Shown here: piece by piece, positions 44,565-56,856 of the stretch
How positions within the stretch are numbered: the first letter of the stretch is position 1
Layout: each line of letters opens with the position of its first letter
NCBI RefSeq assembly: GCF_963675165.1
Contig: NC_087389.1
Coordinates: forward strand, 1,894,001-1,958,000
DNA length: 64,000 nucleotides
Direction of reading: 5' to 3'
Source of the DNA: Halichondria panicea
Taxonomy: Eukaryota > Porifera > Demospongiae > Suberitida > Halichondriidae
Notes under the pieces: model-generated
What the model was told of the DNA's origin: nothing
Databases searched by the model: none
The model's input: the letters and a program-made list of their open reading frames with translations, nothing else
Position numbers and translations under genes: made by a program

Positions 44565-47548
44565 GTTGTAATTTCCTCGTCAGTCTTTGTCGCAATGATA
44601 AGATCGTCGACGTACACGGCAACAATACATAGCGTGCCTGTTTCTCGAACATAGATGCAGGGGTCTGCTGAACTCTGTTTAAATTCGACTGATTTCATGA
44701 ACTCAGTAAAGGCTTTATTCCAGCATCTTGGTGATTGCTTTAAGCCGTACAGAGATTTCCTCAGCTTGCATACAAGGTGTTCCTTTCCTTGCTGAACATA
44801 ACCATCAGGTTGCTGCATGTAGAGATCCTCTTCCAAAGTTCCATTCAAGAAGGCGGTCACCACATCCATTTGATGTAGTAGCATATCATTCTGAACAGCA
44901 AATGCCAGCAGAACTCTGATTGACGAGAACTTAACTACAGGAGAGAATGTCTCATCGTAGTCAATGCCAGGTTTTTGAGCATAACCTTTGGCAACTAGTC
45001 GGGCTTTAAACCTCTCTATCTCTCCGTCTCCTTTGTACTTGATCTTGAAGACCCACTTACTGCCAATCGTTTCTCTTCCTCTTGGCAGTTCCACAAGATC
45101 CCATGTCTCGTTCTGTAGGAGTGAGTCATACTCCAAATCGGCTGCTTCTTTCCACTCATTTGAGAGATCACCTGCCAATGCTTCGTCCATAGTATTTGGT
45201 TCAGCAATCTGATGTGCTACATAAGCCACATGTGGAATACTGGCTGTAGCTGTGTCAGCATATTCATCTATTCCAAAACGAACAGGAGGTCGTCTGGTGC
45301 GTTCAGATTGTCTTCTCTCTTCTGACTCAGCCTGCTCCTCCTCTGTCTCTGATTCGATATCAGGGTTTTGCTTTACCTCAATTGTTTCAAGTAGATCACC
45401 TTTAGGGACTTCCTCTGTTTTCTGTCCAAAATCTTGCTCATTGAAGATCACATCTCTCCGAATATAGATTTTCGATGTCTTCTCATCCAACAGTCTGTAG
45501 GCTTTCGACTGAATAGAATATCCGACAAACCAAAGTTTCACAGCTTTCTTATCGAGCTTCTTTCTCTGCACATCAGGTACATGTGCATATGCCATACAGC
45601 CAAACACTTTCATGTTTGCAATGTTGGGTACGTTTCCATTCCAGACTTCCATTGGTGTCTTCGTATCCTTGATAGCAGTTGTTGGAGTACGGTTTCTGAT
45701 GTACGCTGCAGTTTCTACAGCTTCAGCCCAAAATCTTTCAGGTAATCCTGCATGAGCCATCATTGACCGAGCTGTCTCCATGAGGGTTCTGTTCATCCTC
45801 TCCGCAACACCATTCTGTTCTGGAGAATGTGGTACCGTAAGTTCCTGGCGTATACCTTTTGACTTCAGATAGCTCCTAAACTCCTTAGACAGGTACTCTC
45901 CTCCGTTATCGCTCCGCAATGTACTCACTCTCTGACTGCAGTCATTGAATACACGAGCTTCAAATTCCTTAAATTTCTCAGGAACTTCAGATTTATTTTT
46001 GAGAAAGTAGACTGCACAACATCTTGAGTAATCATCGATGAAAGTGACAAAATACTTGTTTCCACCAATAGAGTCCGTAGGCATTGGACCGCATACGTCA
46101 CTGTGCACAAGTTGAAGCTTCCTCTTGGATCGTATTTCTCCCACTGCCTTGAAAGGTTTTCGTTTCATCTTTCCAGCGATACATCCCTCACAAAATGACA
46201 GCTTAGCTCGTTTTGGTAATTTGATACCAGTAGCCAGCTTCTTGTAGGACATATTTTTGATGCATTTCTCACTTGCATGTCCCAGTCTAAAATGCCATAC
46301 GTCAAAATTGTTGTCTTTCTGAGCATTCACCAGTGTTGCTGCCTCAGAGAGAATCGCTTCACAATCGAGTTGATAGAGTTTATCCACCAATGTTCCCATT
46401 CCATGGAGATGTCCATTTCCGTCTCGAATCCAGCATCGAGAGTGACCAAACTTGATGAAGTCTCCTTTGGATACAGCTGCTCTTACCGAGAAAAGATTAC
46501 AGGCTAGCTTAGGAACATACAAAACCTTGTACATAACAAATTTCTTTGGTTGGCTAACTTTGAAGCACATCCTCAAGTGAACACTTCCAAAACCAACTGC
46601 GTCCACAGTCCGTCCATCACCTAAACCAACTTTCTCAGGAACCTCAAATTCTTGGTAGTCAGTCAAGAGTTCTTTGTCCCAGGTCATATGACTGGATGCT
46701 CCAGAATCTACCAGCCATTTACCATCTTGAGATCCATCTTGTGATGCTGCAAATGCACTGCCTTCTTCATACTCGGATTCTTTGTCTTCCTCTCCAGCAG
46801 TCTCTGCCTTGTGTGATGGTCCCTTCTTTGCTTTGGGACAGTCCCGTCGAAAATGACCTGGTTGTTGACAACCATAGCAAATAGGTTTCCATGGCTTGAA
46901 TTTCCTCTTTGATTCTCCTCCAAACAGTGCTGCATCTCCTCTTTGTGCATCAGAGTTTCCTGAGTGTCCTCGTCCAAGCATTTTCTGCTCCTCATGAGCT
47001 AGAGCTTGCTGCACATAGTTGAGCGAGATACCGTCAACCCGGGCTTCCAGAGCAGTAACAAGTGTGGAGTAGCTTTTGGGCAAGCTTCCTAAAAGAGTAA
47101 CCACCTGGTCTTCTTCAGCGATAGGAGCACCAATTGCTGCTAATCGGTCCGTCAACTCCTTCATGCGCTTCAGGTGTTTCTCGATCGATGTCCCTTCCTT
47201 CATCTCCATCCGGAAGTATTGCTTCTTCAGGAAAAGTTTGTTGGCTAGAGTGTCACGCTCAAAATGGTTTCTCAGGGCATCCCAAGCTTCTCTCGGCTGC
47301 TCATACGACGTCACAAGATACAACTGAGAAGTTTTTATCGCCAGGACAATTGAAGAGAATGCCTTCTGCGACTTCTTCAAAAACTCAGCACGGGCTGCTG
47401 CTGTCGCATCCTCTGCAAGCTCCTCGGTTCCGTCCACAACTTCCCAGACACCTTTTGCAAGTAGCAAGTGTTTCATCTGGAACTTCCAAGTGGTCCAGTT
47501 AGAGTCATCTAACTTATCGATCACCCACTTCTCATCTGTCGTAGCCAT
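44557..47548 (-). pseudogene. Copia gag-pol, truncated in RT, copy 2
   Basis: Identical in reading frame and length to the copia segment at 35443-38434, including the truncation after YVDDLII and the antisense BEL gag tail. The integration and truncation predate the duplication of the whole unit. Confidence 0.93.
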
Positions 47549-47591
47549 AGTCTAGTCTTGAACAAAATTCAGTGTGATAAGTCCGTAGGGA

Positions 47592-47906
47592 TCTGGGCCC
47601 ATAACCTGTTCGCAGATATCGCAGTTGACACTAGTCACACTTTGTTCAATAACAGTAGTAGACAACAGAAACAGCATAACACTCATAACCTAATCATAAC
47701 CTAGCTTGCACAAAACTCAAGAACTTATATACAGAACACATATAACTCTAGAATGTTCTACCTAGTTCTCTAATGTCAAAGTTCAGCAGCAGCTACAGTT
47801 CTAGAACAAACATTAACTAGAATAATCTAGATGTACAGTCTAAGTGAAGAGTTCACCTAATCACTACACTTGTGGTTTACCACTTGATCAATTACTTCCT
47901 CTAACA
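47592..47906 (-). repeat. Copia 5' LTR and primer site, copy 2
   Basis: The LTR at 47607-47906 and the half-tRNA-iMet-type primer site at 47592-47606 repeat the copy 1 arrangement at the 9114-bp offset. Confidence 0.85.
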
Positions 47907-48507
47907 AGTCTCATCAAAATGACGTATGACTGTACGCTCCTGAGGGGATAGATTGGATGCAGCCTTGGGACTCTCTTCGATTTCCCAGAATTGTCTCAAA
48001 ATGTCATCTCCAGAAGTGACAGTGACGTGATGGGTTACTTGACTGTGGAGGACTTGTAGCTTGTCCGTTTTGCCAGCAAGCACCCAGCCGAAGATGGTCT
48101 CGAATGCTACTGGCGAGTCAGCTGGTCCCTGCCGCCGGCCTTGCAATAGTGAATATGCACAGACATCGACGCCAAACAAAATGTCGATCCTTCCAGGACA
48201 TCCAAATTCCGAGTCAGAGAGCTCTAGGCCAGATAAATGATTCCATTTTGAATTGAAACCCACAGGCTGTGCAGGCATATCACAAGTGACCCTCGGGACA
48301 ACAACTGCAGTGACTGGTATTCTTTCATCGGGTGAAAACGTTGGCGAGACGTGGAATGTGGAAATTGAATGCAACGGTGAGTTGTGAGAGATTCCAGCTA
48401 TTCCAGTGATTTGAAGATTCTTCGACGACTTTGGTAGCCCAAGTGACTGTACCAATCGTTGAGATACAAACGAGGTTGTTGAACCTGAATCGAGTAGACC
48501 ACGAGCC
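47907..48507 (-). pseudogene. BEL/Pao aspartic protease segment, inverted, copy 2
   Basis: Second copy of the inverted protease block (LLDSGSTTSFVSQ, ILFGVDVCAYSLL), with the same junctions to the copia LTR and to RT. Confidence 0.9.
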
Positions 48508-51480
48508 TTGACTACAAAGATTAGGGCCGTTTTTGATGCATCCGCCAAATCTAGTACTGGAGTCTCCCTAAATGATACATTGTTAGTTGGACCAACTGTA
48601 CATCCACCGTTGATTGATGTATTACTACAATTTCGCTTCCATAGAATTGCTCTCACGGCCGATGTGAGCAAAATGTACAGAGCGGTCGAGCTAACACAAT
48701 CTGATCGTGATCTCCACCGATTTGTATGGCGAAGCACACCCACCGACAATTTGACAGACTACAGAATGACAAGAGTCACGTTTGGTGTGTCTGCTTCATC
48801 CTTTGCTGCCAACATGTCCGTTAAGCAGAACGCTCTCAACCATGCTACAGAATACCCCCAGGCCGCAAGAATTGTTGAAACGTCTTTCTATGTAGACGAC
48901 TGCCTCTCGGGAGCTGACTCTGCTGAGGAAGCAATTATTCTTCAGCGGCAACTACACAATCTGTTTACCAAGGGAGGATTTCTTCTCAGAAAGTGGGACT
49001 CGAATGATGCAACGGTATTGGACAGTATATCTTCTGAGCTCAGGGATAGTCAATCATCACACTTGCTTCCCACTGACGACGAGTACAAGAAGACCCTTGG
49101 TATCGAGTGGAATGCAAGTAAAGATCACTTTCGACTAACTGTGGCCGATCAACCTCCAATTGAGACTCTAACCAAACGGGGTCTAGCCTCTGATGTTGCT
49201 AAGACATATGACGTGCTCGGGTGGTTTTCTCCTGCTACCATCAAGATGAAGATCTTACTCCAGAAGTTGTGGGAAGAAGGACTCGAATGGGATGATCCAG
49301 TTCCTTCAAGTATCAAGGATGTATGGTGCAAGTGGAGATCTGAACTACCTGAACTTTCCCACAAGTATATCCCTCGCTGCTACTTTGACGTAGCCTCTCA
49401 CATCTCATCGATCCAACTTCACGGGTTCTCCGATGCCTCAGAATCCGCATATTCTGCTGTTGTGTACCTGCGTCTAACGAACACATCAAATTCCAATCAA
49501 ATCTCACTAGTCATGTCTAAAACCAAAGTGGCACCAATCAAGCGTCTGTCGATTCCACGGCTTGAATTGTGTGGTGCACACTTACTCTCTCAATTGCTGA
49601 GTCATGTGAAGAAGGTATTTGACATTCCCCTTTCCAGCATACATGCCTGGACAGATAGCACGGTGGTACTAAATTGGCTGGATGGAAGCCCAAAGCGTTT
49701 CAAAACATACGTGGGAAACCGAATCTCTGCAATTCTTGACCTGATTCCGCCAGACAAGTGAAGACATGTGAGTGGACTAGAGAATCCAGCCGACTGTGCC
49801 TCTAGAGGTCTCTATCCCACTGAGTTACTAGACTACGAGCTCTGGTGGAATGGTCCTGACTGGTTGAAGAAATCTTCCACCGAATGGCCTAAGAAAAATA
49901 TGATCAAGCCCAATACCCCAGCTGACGAAGAAAAGGAGATTTCATTGCTGGTAGTGGCAGAGTCTGACCACTTGCCAGTAATCCCTTTGGAACGATTCTC
50001 GAATTTTAACCACTTCAAACGTGTCACTTGCTGGATCAATCGTCTTGTGTACAATTCCAAAAGGAAAAGGAAAGACAGGATCCTGTCTAGCTGTTTGACC
50101 ACCCTTGAACTCCAGCAAGCGGAGAATTACTGGTACAAATTCGTTCAATTGATTCACTTCAAATCCGAGATTGAAAACCTGAGCAGCAACCATCCACTGC
50201 CCAACTCAAGCTCACTCATCTCTCGAAACCCATTCCTTGATGATAACAAGTTGCTTCGAGTCGGAGGCAGACAGCAACTATCTCAATCGTCTTATGAATC
50301 CAAGCACCCTCTGATTCTGCATGGAAGTCACAAGCTGACACGTGTGATCATATTCACAGAGCATATTCGATTGTTGCACGCTGGTCCAACACTGCTTGCC
50401 AGCTCTCTGAACAGACGGTATCATATAATTGGTGGATACAAGGTCATTCGCTCTGTCACAAGGAAATGTGTCACTTGTCGAAAGTATTCAGCCAAGCCCC
50501 TACCACAGATGTTGGGACAGCTGCCACCGGAAAGAATCACTCCTGGATCTGTTTTCGACAAAGTAGGCATCGACTATGCCGGTCCAGTGCTGATCAAGTA
50601 TAGTTATGTCCGGAAACCAACTATCGTAAAGGCATACATTTGTGTTTTTGTATCGCTATCGGTAAAGGCAGTTCACTTGGAATTGGTGACCGATCTGACA
50701 ACGGACGCGTTCATCGCTTGCCTAAGAAGGTTCATCGCTAGACGTGGTCTACCTACACTCATTTGGAGCGACAATGGCACCAACTTTGTTGGTGCATCTA
50801 GGCAGCTATCAGATGTCTACAAATTCCTTGAAACGCAAGCGAATCACCAAACCATCAGTGGTCATCTTGCTAGTCAAAATATAGAATGGCGGTTCATACC
50901 GCAACGTGCTCCACACTTTGGAGGTTTATGGGAAGCTGCAGTAAAGAGTGTCAAGACCCACCTGCGCAAGATCTTAGGCGAAGTCAAGATGACGTATGAG
51001 GAAATGTCCACAGTCCTGTGCCAGATTGAATCTACCCTCAATAGTCGACCGCTGACACCCCTGCACAACGATGATGATGGCATTGAGGCTCTCATCCCGG
51101 GACACTTCCTCATCAATAGACCACTCAAGGCACTACCTGATGTCTCATCTATAGCTCCTCGTCCACTCTCACTCTTGAAGCGATGGCAATGTTGTCAATC
51201 ATTGGTACAGCATTTTTGGAAGAGATTCTCGACAGAATACCTTTCTCATATAGGAAAGTTCTACAAATGGCAACACCCAACAAGAAACATTCGCATTGGT
51301 GACCTTGTGGTCATTAAAGAAGATGCTCCCATACGCAACCGATGGCCATTGGCTAAAGTATTGAACGTTCATCCAGGCAAGGATGGTTTAGTGCGAGTGG
51401 CTCAGATCAAGACGGCCGATGGAACCTACACTCGTCCCATTACCAAGCTCGCGGTAATATTACCGATTGACGAACAATGA
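48508..51480 (+). pseudogene. BEL/Pao pol: RT, RNase H, integrase; one stop, copy 2
   Basis: Second copy of the pol segment, truncated at the same RT start (TTKIRAVFDAS) and interrupted by the same TGA (49759-49761). The integrase catalytic residues are present as in copy 1. No envelope gene. Confidence 0.92.
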
Positions 51481-51535
51481 GTAACTGTTGAACAATGGCA
51501 ATGTACCTAAGACCATCCGGTCTTGGCCGGCGGTA

Positions 51536-51890
51536 TGTTGATGTGTACAAGCTAGGTGTTTAATTACTTGATGTTATGCAATATTTACTAGGTTCATAGT
51601 TTAATGAGTTTGTGGTAAATGTGTTGTTTTGTTCAATTTTCTTTGTTGTGCGCAGGGCCCCTTGCTCTGGCCCTGCCCCCTTTGTTTTGTATTTGCCATC
51701 ACCCACTATCTTTCTCAGTTGTTGTTGTTGTTGTTTATTGTATTTTGTCTAAACTCACTAAGAATTGTTGCAAAAGGTCAAGTCAACTTGTACTCTAGGA
51801 TAAGTAGGAGCCTGTCTCCCAACAATAGCTAACTCTCAAACTAAACTAGCCTGTCTAGTTCTTAGTCTAGATACAAGAAAGAGCTCAACA
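51536..51890 (+). repeat. BEL/Pao LTR 3 (3' LTR)
   Basis: 355 bp. It matches LTRs 1 and 2 except for a G in place of A and one extra trinucleotide in the GTTGTTGTTG tract at about 51719-51735. It is followed by the CCTTT target duplication and copy B sequence. Confidence 0.92.
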
Positions 51891-51895
51891 CCTTT

Positions 51896-53190
51896 TGTTT
51901 TGTGTAGAGTACATTTTGCGTAGTTTCTTCTGCTTTGGCTCATCGCTGCTTCTTACTACTAATTTTGGAGCACCGACGTGGTTTGCCAACAGGTCGCGTC
52001 CTTCTTGGACGAATGTTCAGCAGGATTAGAACTCGAGTACTTGATGCAGGTGTTGTTGGAATTGCTTGATCTCCAAAGTATTGTTTTCAATTGAATGGGT
52101 ATTAGCTACAGCAGTATTTAACCGAGCTTAAGAATAGGAGGCCATACTAACTTGCTTCATCGTATATAATTTGCCGTTACATGTATATGAGTTTGCATTC
52201 GATGTACAGGTCATAAGCGCTCTGTCTTTTTTTTAGCGCCAGTATATCTTGCTCTTGCTCAGGCAGTGAAAATTACGTGAAAAGTGGTAAAGATCATTAA
52301 ATGAACGAGAGCGTATAAATTGTTTGTTGTGTTGGTAGTGTATATGACCAGAAGTTGCCTTCATGTTTTTCCATAGTCCAGGAATTTAAAAAACAAACCA
52401 TAACCATAAATATTTATCACTTTGATGTTGTATTTTGTCCTTGCTAATACATTTGTGCGTAAACAGAGCATTTTCTTTGTTTTCAGGAAATAGCTCGTTC
52501 AAGATTGTTCATACACGTAGCACTGAACTGTAGGTGGTTTAAAACGAATTCCTTTTTTTCGTTATAGGCCTTACTAAGCCATGTGCTAATTCCCCCCATC
52601 ACTTCAGCATGCTAGGTGTTTTAGAATGATAAATTGATATGTTGGTCTATCCATTGTGCAGATTTAGTTTCAGGCTATAATTATACTTGTATTGCCAGTA
52701 CAGTTGCGATTTCAAACTATGGCAAAGGTGATAAAGTTGTACCAAAACCTTAATTGCTTCTTACTATAAACTCATATCCTGATGGAGACCAATTTTCCCC
52801 CATGCAGTGTAGATACAGAAATTGCCATCTTCAGAAGAGATATCCAAAACAGCTTAGAGGTGAACCCGCTTTCATACAGACGTCCAATGAAGTCATCGCC
52901 AGCTCCTTTACTATAGAGCTAGTATTTAGATTGTGGGAGATGTGTCCCCACCCAACGGGAATATTGTGTGCGAGGCGGACGTAATGAAATCAATCTTCAG
53001 GTGGATACCGGCACTCACAAGGTAGAAAGATATTTAAGTGAAAAACTACAAGATCGACATTATAAATAGCAGAATGCAAAGCTACGGAGAATGAAGCTGT
53101 ATTTGTAATTTCACTCGTAGCTATACAGTTATTACTCAGAAGTCTTCTGTCTTTTCCAAATCAATCTCTTTGTGAAGAAGTCTCTTGTCC
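51896..53190 (+). repeat. Segmental duplication, copy B, right part
   Basis: Continues the duplication after the BEL array (TTGTTTTGTGTAGAGTACAT, also in copy A at 25012), up to the AGAAGTCTTCTGTCTTTTCC block. About 700 bp (roughly 52340-53036) is not matched in copy A. A block with CGTTATAGGCCTTACTAAGCC occurs at about 52560 and again at about 53319, an additional local duplication. No gene recognised. Confidence 0.75.
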
Positions 53191-54759
53191 GAAAACCGTT
53201 CACTACACTTAGTGCAACCAGTTTTCTTTTTTCCTGCCGTTTGTTAGGAATAGCTCGTGTTCAAGATTGTTTATACATAGCACTGAACTGTAAATTGTCA
53301 AAACGAATTCCTTTTTTTCTCGTTATAGGCCTTACTAAGCCATTCGCTTATTCCCCCAAGACTTTGGCATGGTTGCTAGGTGTTTTAGAATGATAAGATG
53401 GTCTATCCATTGTGCAGATACTATAATTATACTTGTATTTGCCAGTACAGTTGCGATTTCGAAATATAAAACACTTACTATAAACTCTTATGATATTGTA
53501 CTCGAAAATCGATAAAATTTTATCCTGATGAAATTCCTGTTATGAGTTCGGAGAAATTAATGTGCGTTTCTGCTTTGTGTCCCAATTTTCTCCCATGCAG
53601 TGTACATGCAGTGTAGATAATCCGTAAAAGAATTTGCCAACAGACACCTCTCACAGACAACAGAAAGAGCTTTGCCATCTTCAGAAGAGATATCCAAAAA
53701 GCGAAGTGACAGCTTAGAGGTGAACCCGCTTTTATATACAGACGTCCAATGAAGTCATCACCATTACTATAGAGCTAGTCTTTAGAGAATGAAGCTGTAT
53801 TTGTGGCTTCACTCATAGTGAATTATGAAATTAAAGACAACACTTGAACAGCACGTGGCCTCTAGATCTAAATAGAATCTAAAGTGTACACTGTAATGAT
53901 TATCTGAACTGTCTGCCTTACGTCTTTCTCATCGTTTCTTTGTGAAATCTTTTGTGAAATCATGTCTCTCAGCTACAGCTGCACCAGATACTTGCTGATC
54001 GTGTACGGTTTGCAAAAGCATCCCCACCCGGAATAAGAGGAGCTTCTGTGCAAGGAGGTAGTAAGACCCTCCCACAATTAGAACTTTCCAGGACATGGAT
54101 AGAAATTATTACTCACACACAAACGTTAGAAGTTAATCTTCCTCATCCATTGTCAATTCACAAATTCACAGCAGATGTTGATATTATATATGAGACTCGG
54201 TATGAATTATGAGACACTAAATTTATGGCGCTAACAAGTGTATAAAGGACCACATTAATAAGCAAACTAAATTTATTCATTTACAGGTGTCACGAATTTA
54301 AAATCGTATCGCTGTTTGCGATATTAACCCACACATTACTATCGTCTGAAAACCGTCCTAGGTATACTTTAATTGTGCTGTGCCTTATGCCCTCTCCCCC
54401 CAAGAAGGACACATATAGTTGGTCATCACTGCACGTAGGGCAAATCGCATCTTCCTCATTATCCTCGTCACTGGATGAGATCCTTAAATCTTCCATCTGT
54501 ACACGTACTTTTGTAGTTTTTTTCCTGCCGTTTGTTGTTTAGCTTGTGATGTTTAACAACCTTTTGCTTTTCATCTTCTAATTTTAAATCTTCGACCTCC
54601 TCGTAATGCACACAGCCTTGGCATTTAGTGCTGGTTTTCTTTTTCGTTTCGAGTTGAACGTAATTTTTGGCAGTACAAATATGTCGGAGAGATCTGTCGA
54701 TGTCGAGGCTGTACGTTTAGCCACAAAACTAGTAGATTTTGCAGTTTAATGCTTAATTA
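53191..54759. other. Non-coding stretch right of copy B
   Basis: Partly a second local duplicate of 52490-53000 (CTTCAGAAGAGATATCCAAA at both 52829 and 53679). A 68-codon minus frame at 54290-54496 contains DEDNEEDAICPTC and GIRHSTIKVYL. The second phrase resembles the N-terminal domain of tyrosine recombinases, but it is too short to call. Confidence 0.35.
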
Positions 54760-55085
54760 CAAAGTAAGGCGTATTTGTGTGATCTTGTAGGATGGATGTT
54801 GGGAGTATAAAAATGTTTAACGGACAGACAGTCTAGGTTGTTAATGATCTTGTAAATTTGACAGCAGTCTCTACGCTTTTCCAGTGATAGCTAGTTGAGT
54901 TCTTGCTTATACTTTCGCTGTATGACTTATCCCATGCAGGTATAAGTTGCTTTGTTCCATTTGGCAGTTATCCATCTGGCAGCTCTCTTTTGGATTTTCT
55001 CCAGTTTAGTAATGTGTTGCTTCTGCATGGTGGGGTGACCAGACTGGAGCCGCATACTCCGGACGAGTGTCGTAAATGAGATAAT
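54760..55085 (-). pseudogene. LINE (CR1/L2-like) RT C-terminal fragment
   Basis: The minus strand shows, over two frames, EYAAPVWSPHHAE, then ITKLEKIQKRAARWITAKWN, a stop, and LSLEKRRDCCQIYKIINNLD with FYTPNIHP. This follows the usual end of non-LTR retrotransposon ORF2 (LVRPxLEYAAPVWSP, LEKVQRRAARW, L..RR....L...YKI). At least two frameshifts and two stops mark it as an old 3' fragment. Confidence 0.8.
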
Positions 55086-55338
55086 ATATATAGATACACA
55101 CCTTTTCCCTGATCTATGGCCCTGCTGAATGAGCTGTAGAGTATAACAATTAGCATTATATTATGTACTGCATACATCACACACATAAAAAACTGACCTG
55201 GGGACAAAAATAGTGTCGATATCATCCAGTCCATTTATGTTCAATACTGGGTTCTTCGTCTTTCTGCTGAAAACACCTGCACAGTGTCACGTTAAGCTTA
55301 CATATATACATGTACATGAATGAATCGACAAAACTCAC

Positions 55339-55698
55339 AAGAAGGGCAGCTCATGCAGGGAATGAGATCATCTTTATCTTCAACAACCTCCTGAGGTATG
55401 GTATGTAGATGCAGCCAGGGTGATACCAGGTATTACAGCAGGCCATTGGTCCACGTTCGGGCTGCCGACACATGCAATAAAGGTTGACAGACAACGTTTT
55501 TAGCACTCAATACTTTCTGCCACTAGGCTCAATTTGAAACTTGGAGAACAAACCTTCTTCGAAGCAGCAGTGTAAGTGCTTTCTCATGTCGTTTACATAG
55601 TTCACAGAAAATGGGTCCACATTACTGCACAGGTCCATGGCCATTGCAATTGCGTGGAGTCCACAGTCAGTTCCTCCTTTTTGTTTTGATACATTCAC
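55339..55698 (-). pseudogene. Ulp1-like (C48) protease end plus PHD finger, decayed
   Basis: The minus strand encodes VSKQKGGTDCGLHAIAMAMD and VNDMRKHLHCCFEEG, the C-terminal catalytic part of a Ulp1/SENP-like cysteine protease, with the nucleophile Cys in TDCG. A TGA follows. In the same frame a PHD finger then begins (LYCMCRQPERGPMACC, NTWYHPGC) and after a frameshift ends with IPCMSCPSC. A GTGAGT donor closes the segment. Proteases of this kind are often carried by DNA transposons in marine invertebrates. The stop and frameshift indicate a pseudogene. It may belong with the transposase fragment upstream. Confidence 0.7.
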
Positions 55699-56099
55699 AA
55701 CTTAAATGGTGAGCGTTGATAGCTTGAGCTGCTACATAATCTTGCAAGCCTGAGACAGTATGATGCCACCTTTCCATAGGAGTAGTGTCACTTGTCCTCT
55801 AGGGGACTATAGGGTACAAGCCTGTGGTGGTTTGGGCTCTGTCTGTGTTTGCACAATTTTATTAATTTTTACACTCTTTGCTCCCGATGGTTCTGTTTGT
55901 GTCTGCGTACATTTAACTCTGTTTGGGTTCCCACACTCTTCACACCTGCAAAAAGTGTTGTATTGTATAATATTAAATTTGGAATTGTGTGCTCTAGTTG
56001 GTCATGTGCATCATTGCACCAGAGGATCGTCAGGGTCAGCAGACCTTTTGACCCTGCACTAACTACATACTACACACCCACTTTTATGATTAATGTGAC
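55699..56099. other. Gap between Ulp1-like and transposase fragments
   Basis: No convincing coding sequence. Plus-strand open frames here lack motifs. If both flanking fragments come from one transposon, this is a decayed middle section or intron. Confidence 0.35.
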
Positions 56100-56460
56100 A
56101 ATAAATTAAAGACTCACCTAATGAACTTAAGAATTTGCGATTCTCAGTTTTCTTAGTCGCTTTATTGGGGGTTGGTTGACGGTGGTGAAATCCAACAATT
56201 TCACCTGTATACTTGTCGTATATACTAGACTCTCCTTGATTTTTGATAAGAGCACAAAACGTTTTACTTTTAGGCAGAGTGGCGACTGGACGATTAACTT
56301 CCACCTGATATCCAGTTTGAGTTTTAAAATAGTTTGTGTAGTCGCGTATAGGGTTCTTTCAGACGGCAGTGTGACAAATCCAGCAACCATGTCCAACAAT
56401 GCCATCACGATATATAGGTGTTCATAAGTATAATTATACAAAGGTCCATCCCAGCACACA
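56100..56460 (-). pseudogene. DNA transposase fragment, frameshifted
   Basis: One minus frame reads MALLDMVAGFVTLPSERTLY. Another continues MEVNRPVATLPKSKTFCALI, then ESSIYDKYTGEIVGF. The pair LPSERTL and (E)SLVYDKYTGEIVGF is characteristic of THAP9/P-element-like transposases found in many invertebrate genomes. At least one frameshift is required. It lies 360 bp upstream of the Ulp1/PHD fragment on the same strand. Confidence 0.6.
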
Positions 56461-56470
56461 CACCAATCCC

Positions 56471-56856
56471 AGACTCACCCATGGGTCACCCAAAGGTACA
56501 CCCCAGCAGGTACTAGTATGCCCGGATTAACTATAGTCCCATAGTATCTAGGGATGACCCGTGGGTCACCCAAAGGTACACCGGAGTAACTATAGTACCA
56601 TAGTATCTAGGGATGACCTGTGGGGCACCCAAAGGTACACCCCAGCACGTACCAGTATGCCCAGAGTAACTATAGTGCCATAGTATCTAGGGATGACCCA
56701 TGGGTCACCCAAAGGTACACCCCAGCACGCACCAGTATGCCCGGAGTAACTATAGTACCATAGTATCTACGGATGACCCGTGGGTCACCCAAAGGTACAC
56801 CCCAGCACATACCAGTATGCCCAGAGTAACTATAGTACAATAGTATCTAGGGATGA
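56471..56856 (+). repeat. 80-bp tandem repeat, about five units
   Basis: The unit contains GGGTCACCCAAAGGTACACC, CCAGCACGTACCAGTATGCC and GAGTAACTATAGTACCATAG. One unit (about 56551-56609) lacks about 21 bp. Units differ by a few substitutions. Confidence 0.9.

Noticed and set aside
54290-54496. Tyrosine-recombinase-like fragment (GIRHSTIKVYL)
   Set aside because: Only about 15 residues resemble the recombinase N-terminal domain, and no catalytic Arg-His-Tyr region follows. Kept as a remark only.
56471-56856. CRISPR-like array
   Set aside because: The units are contiguous 80-bp tandem repeats without unique spacers, in a eukaryotic intergenic region.
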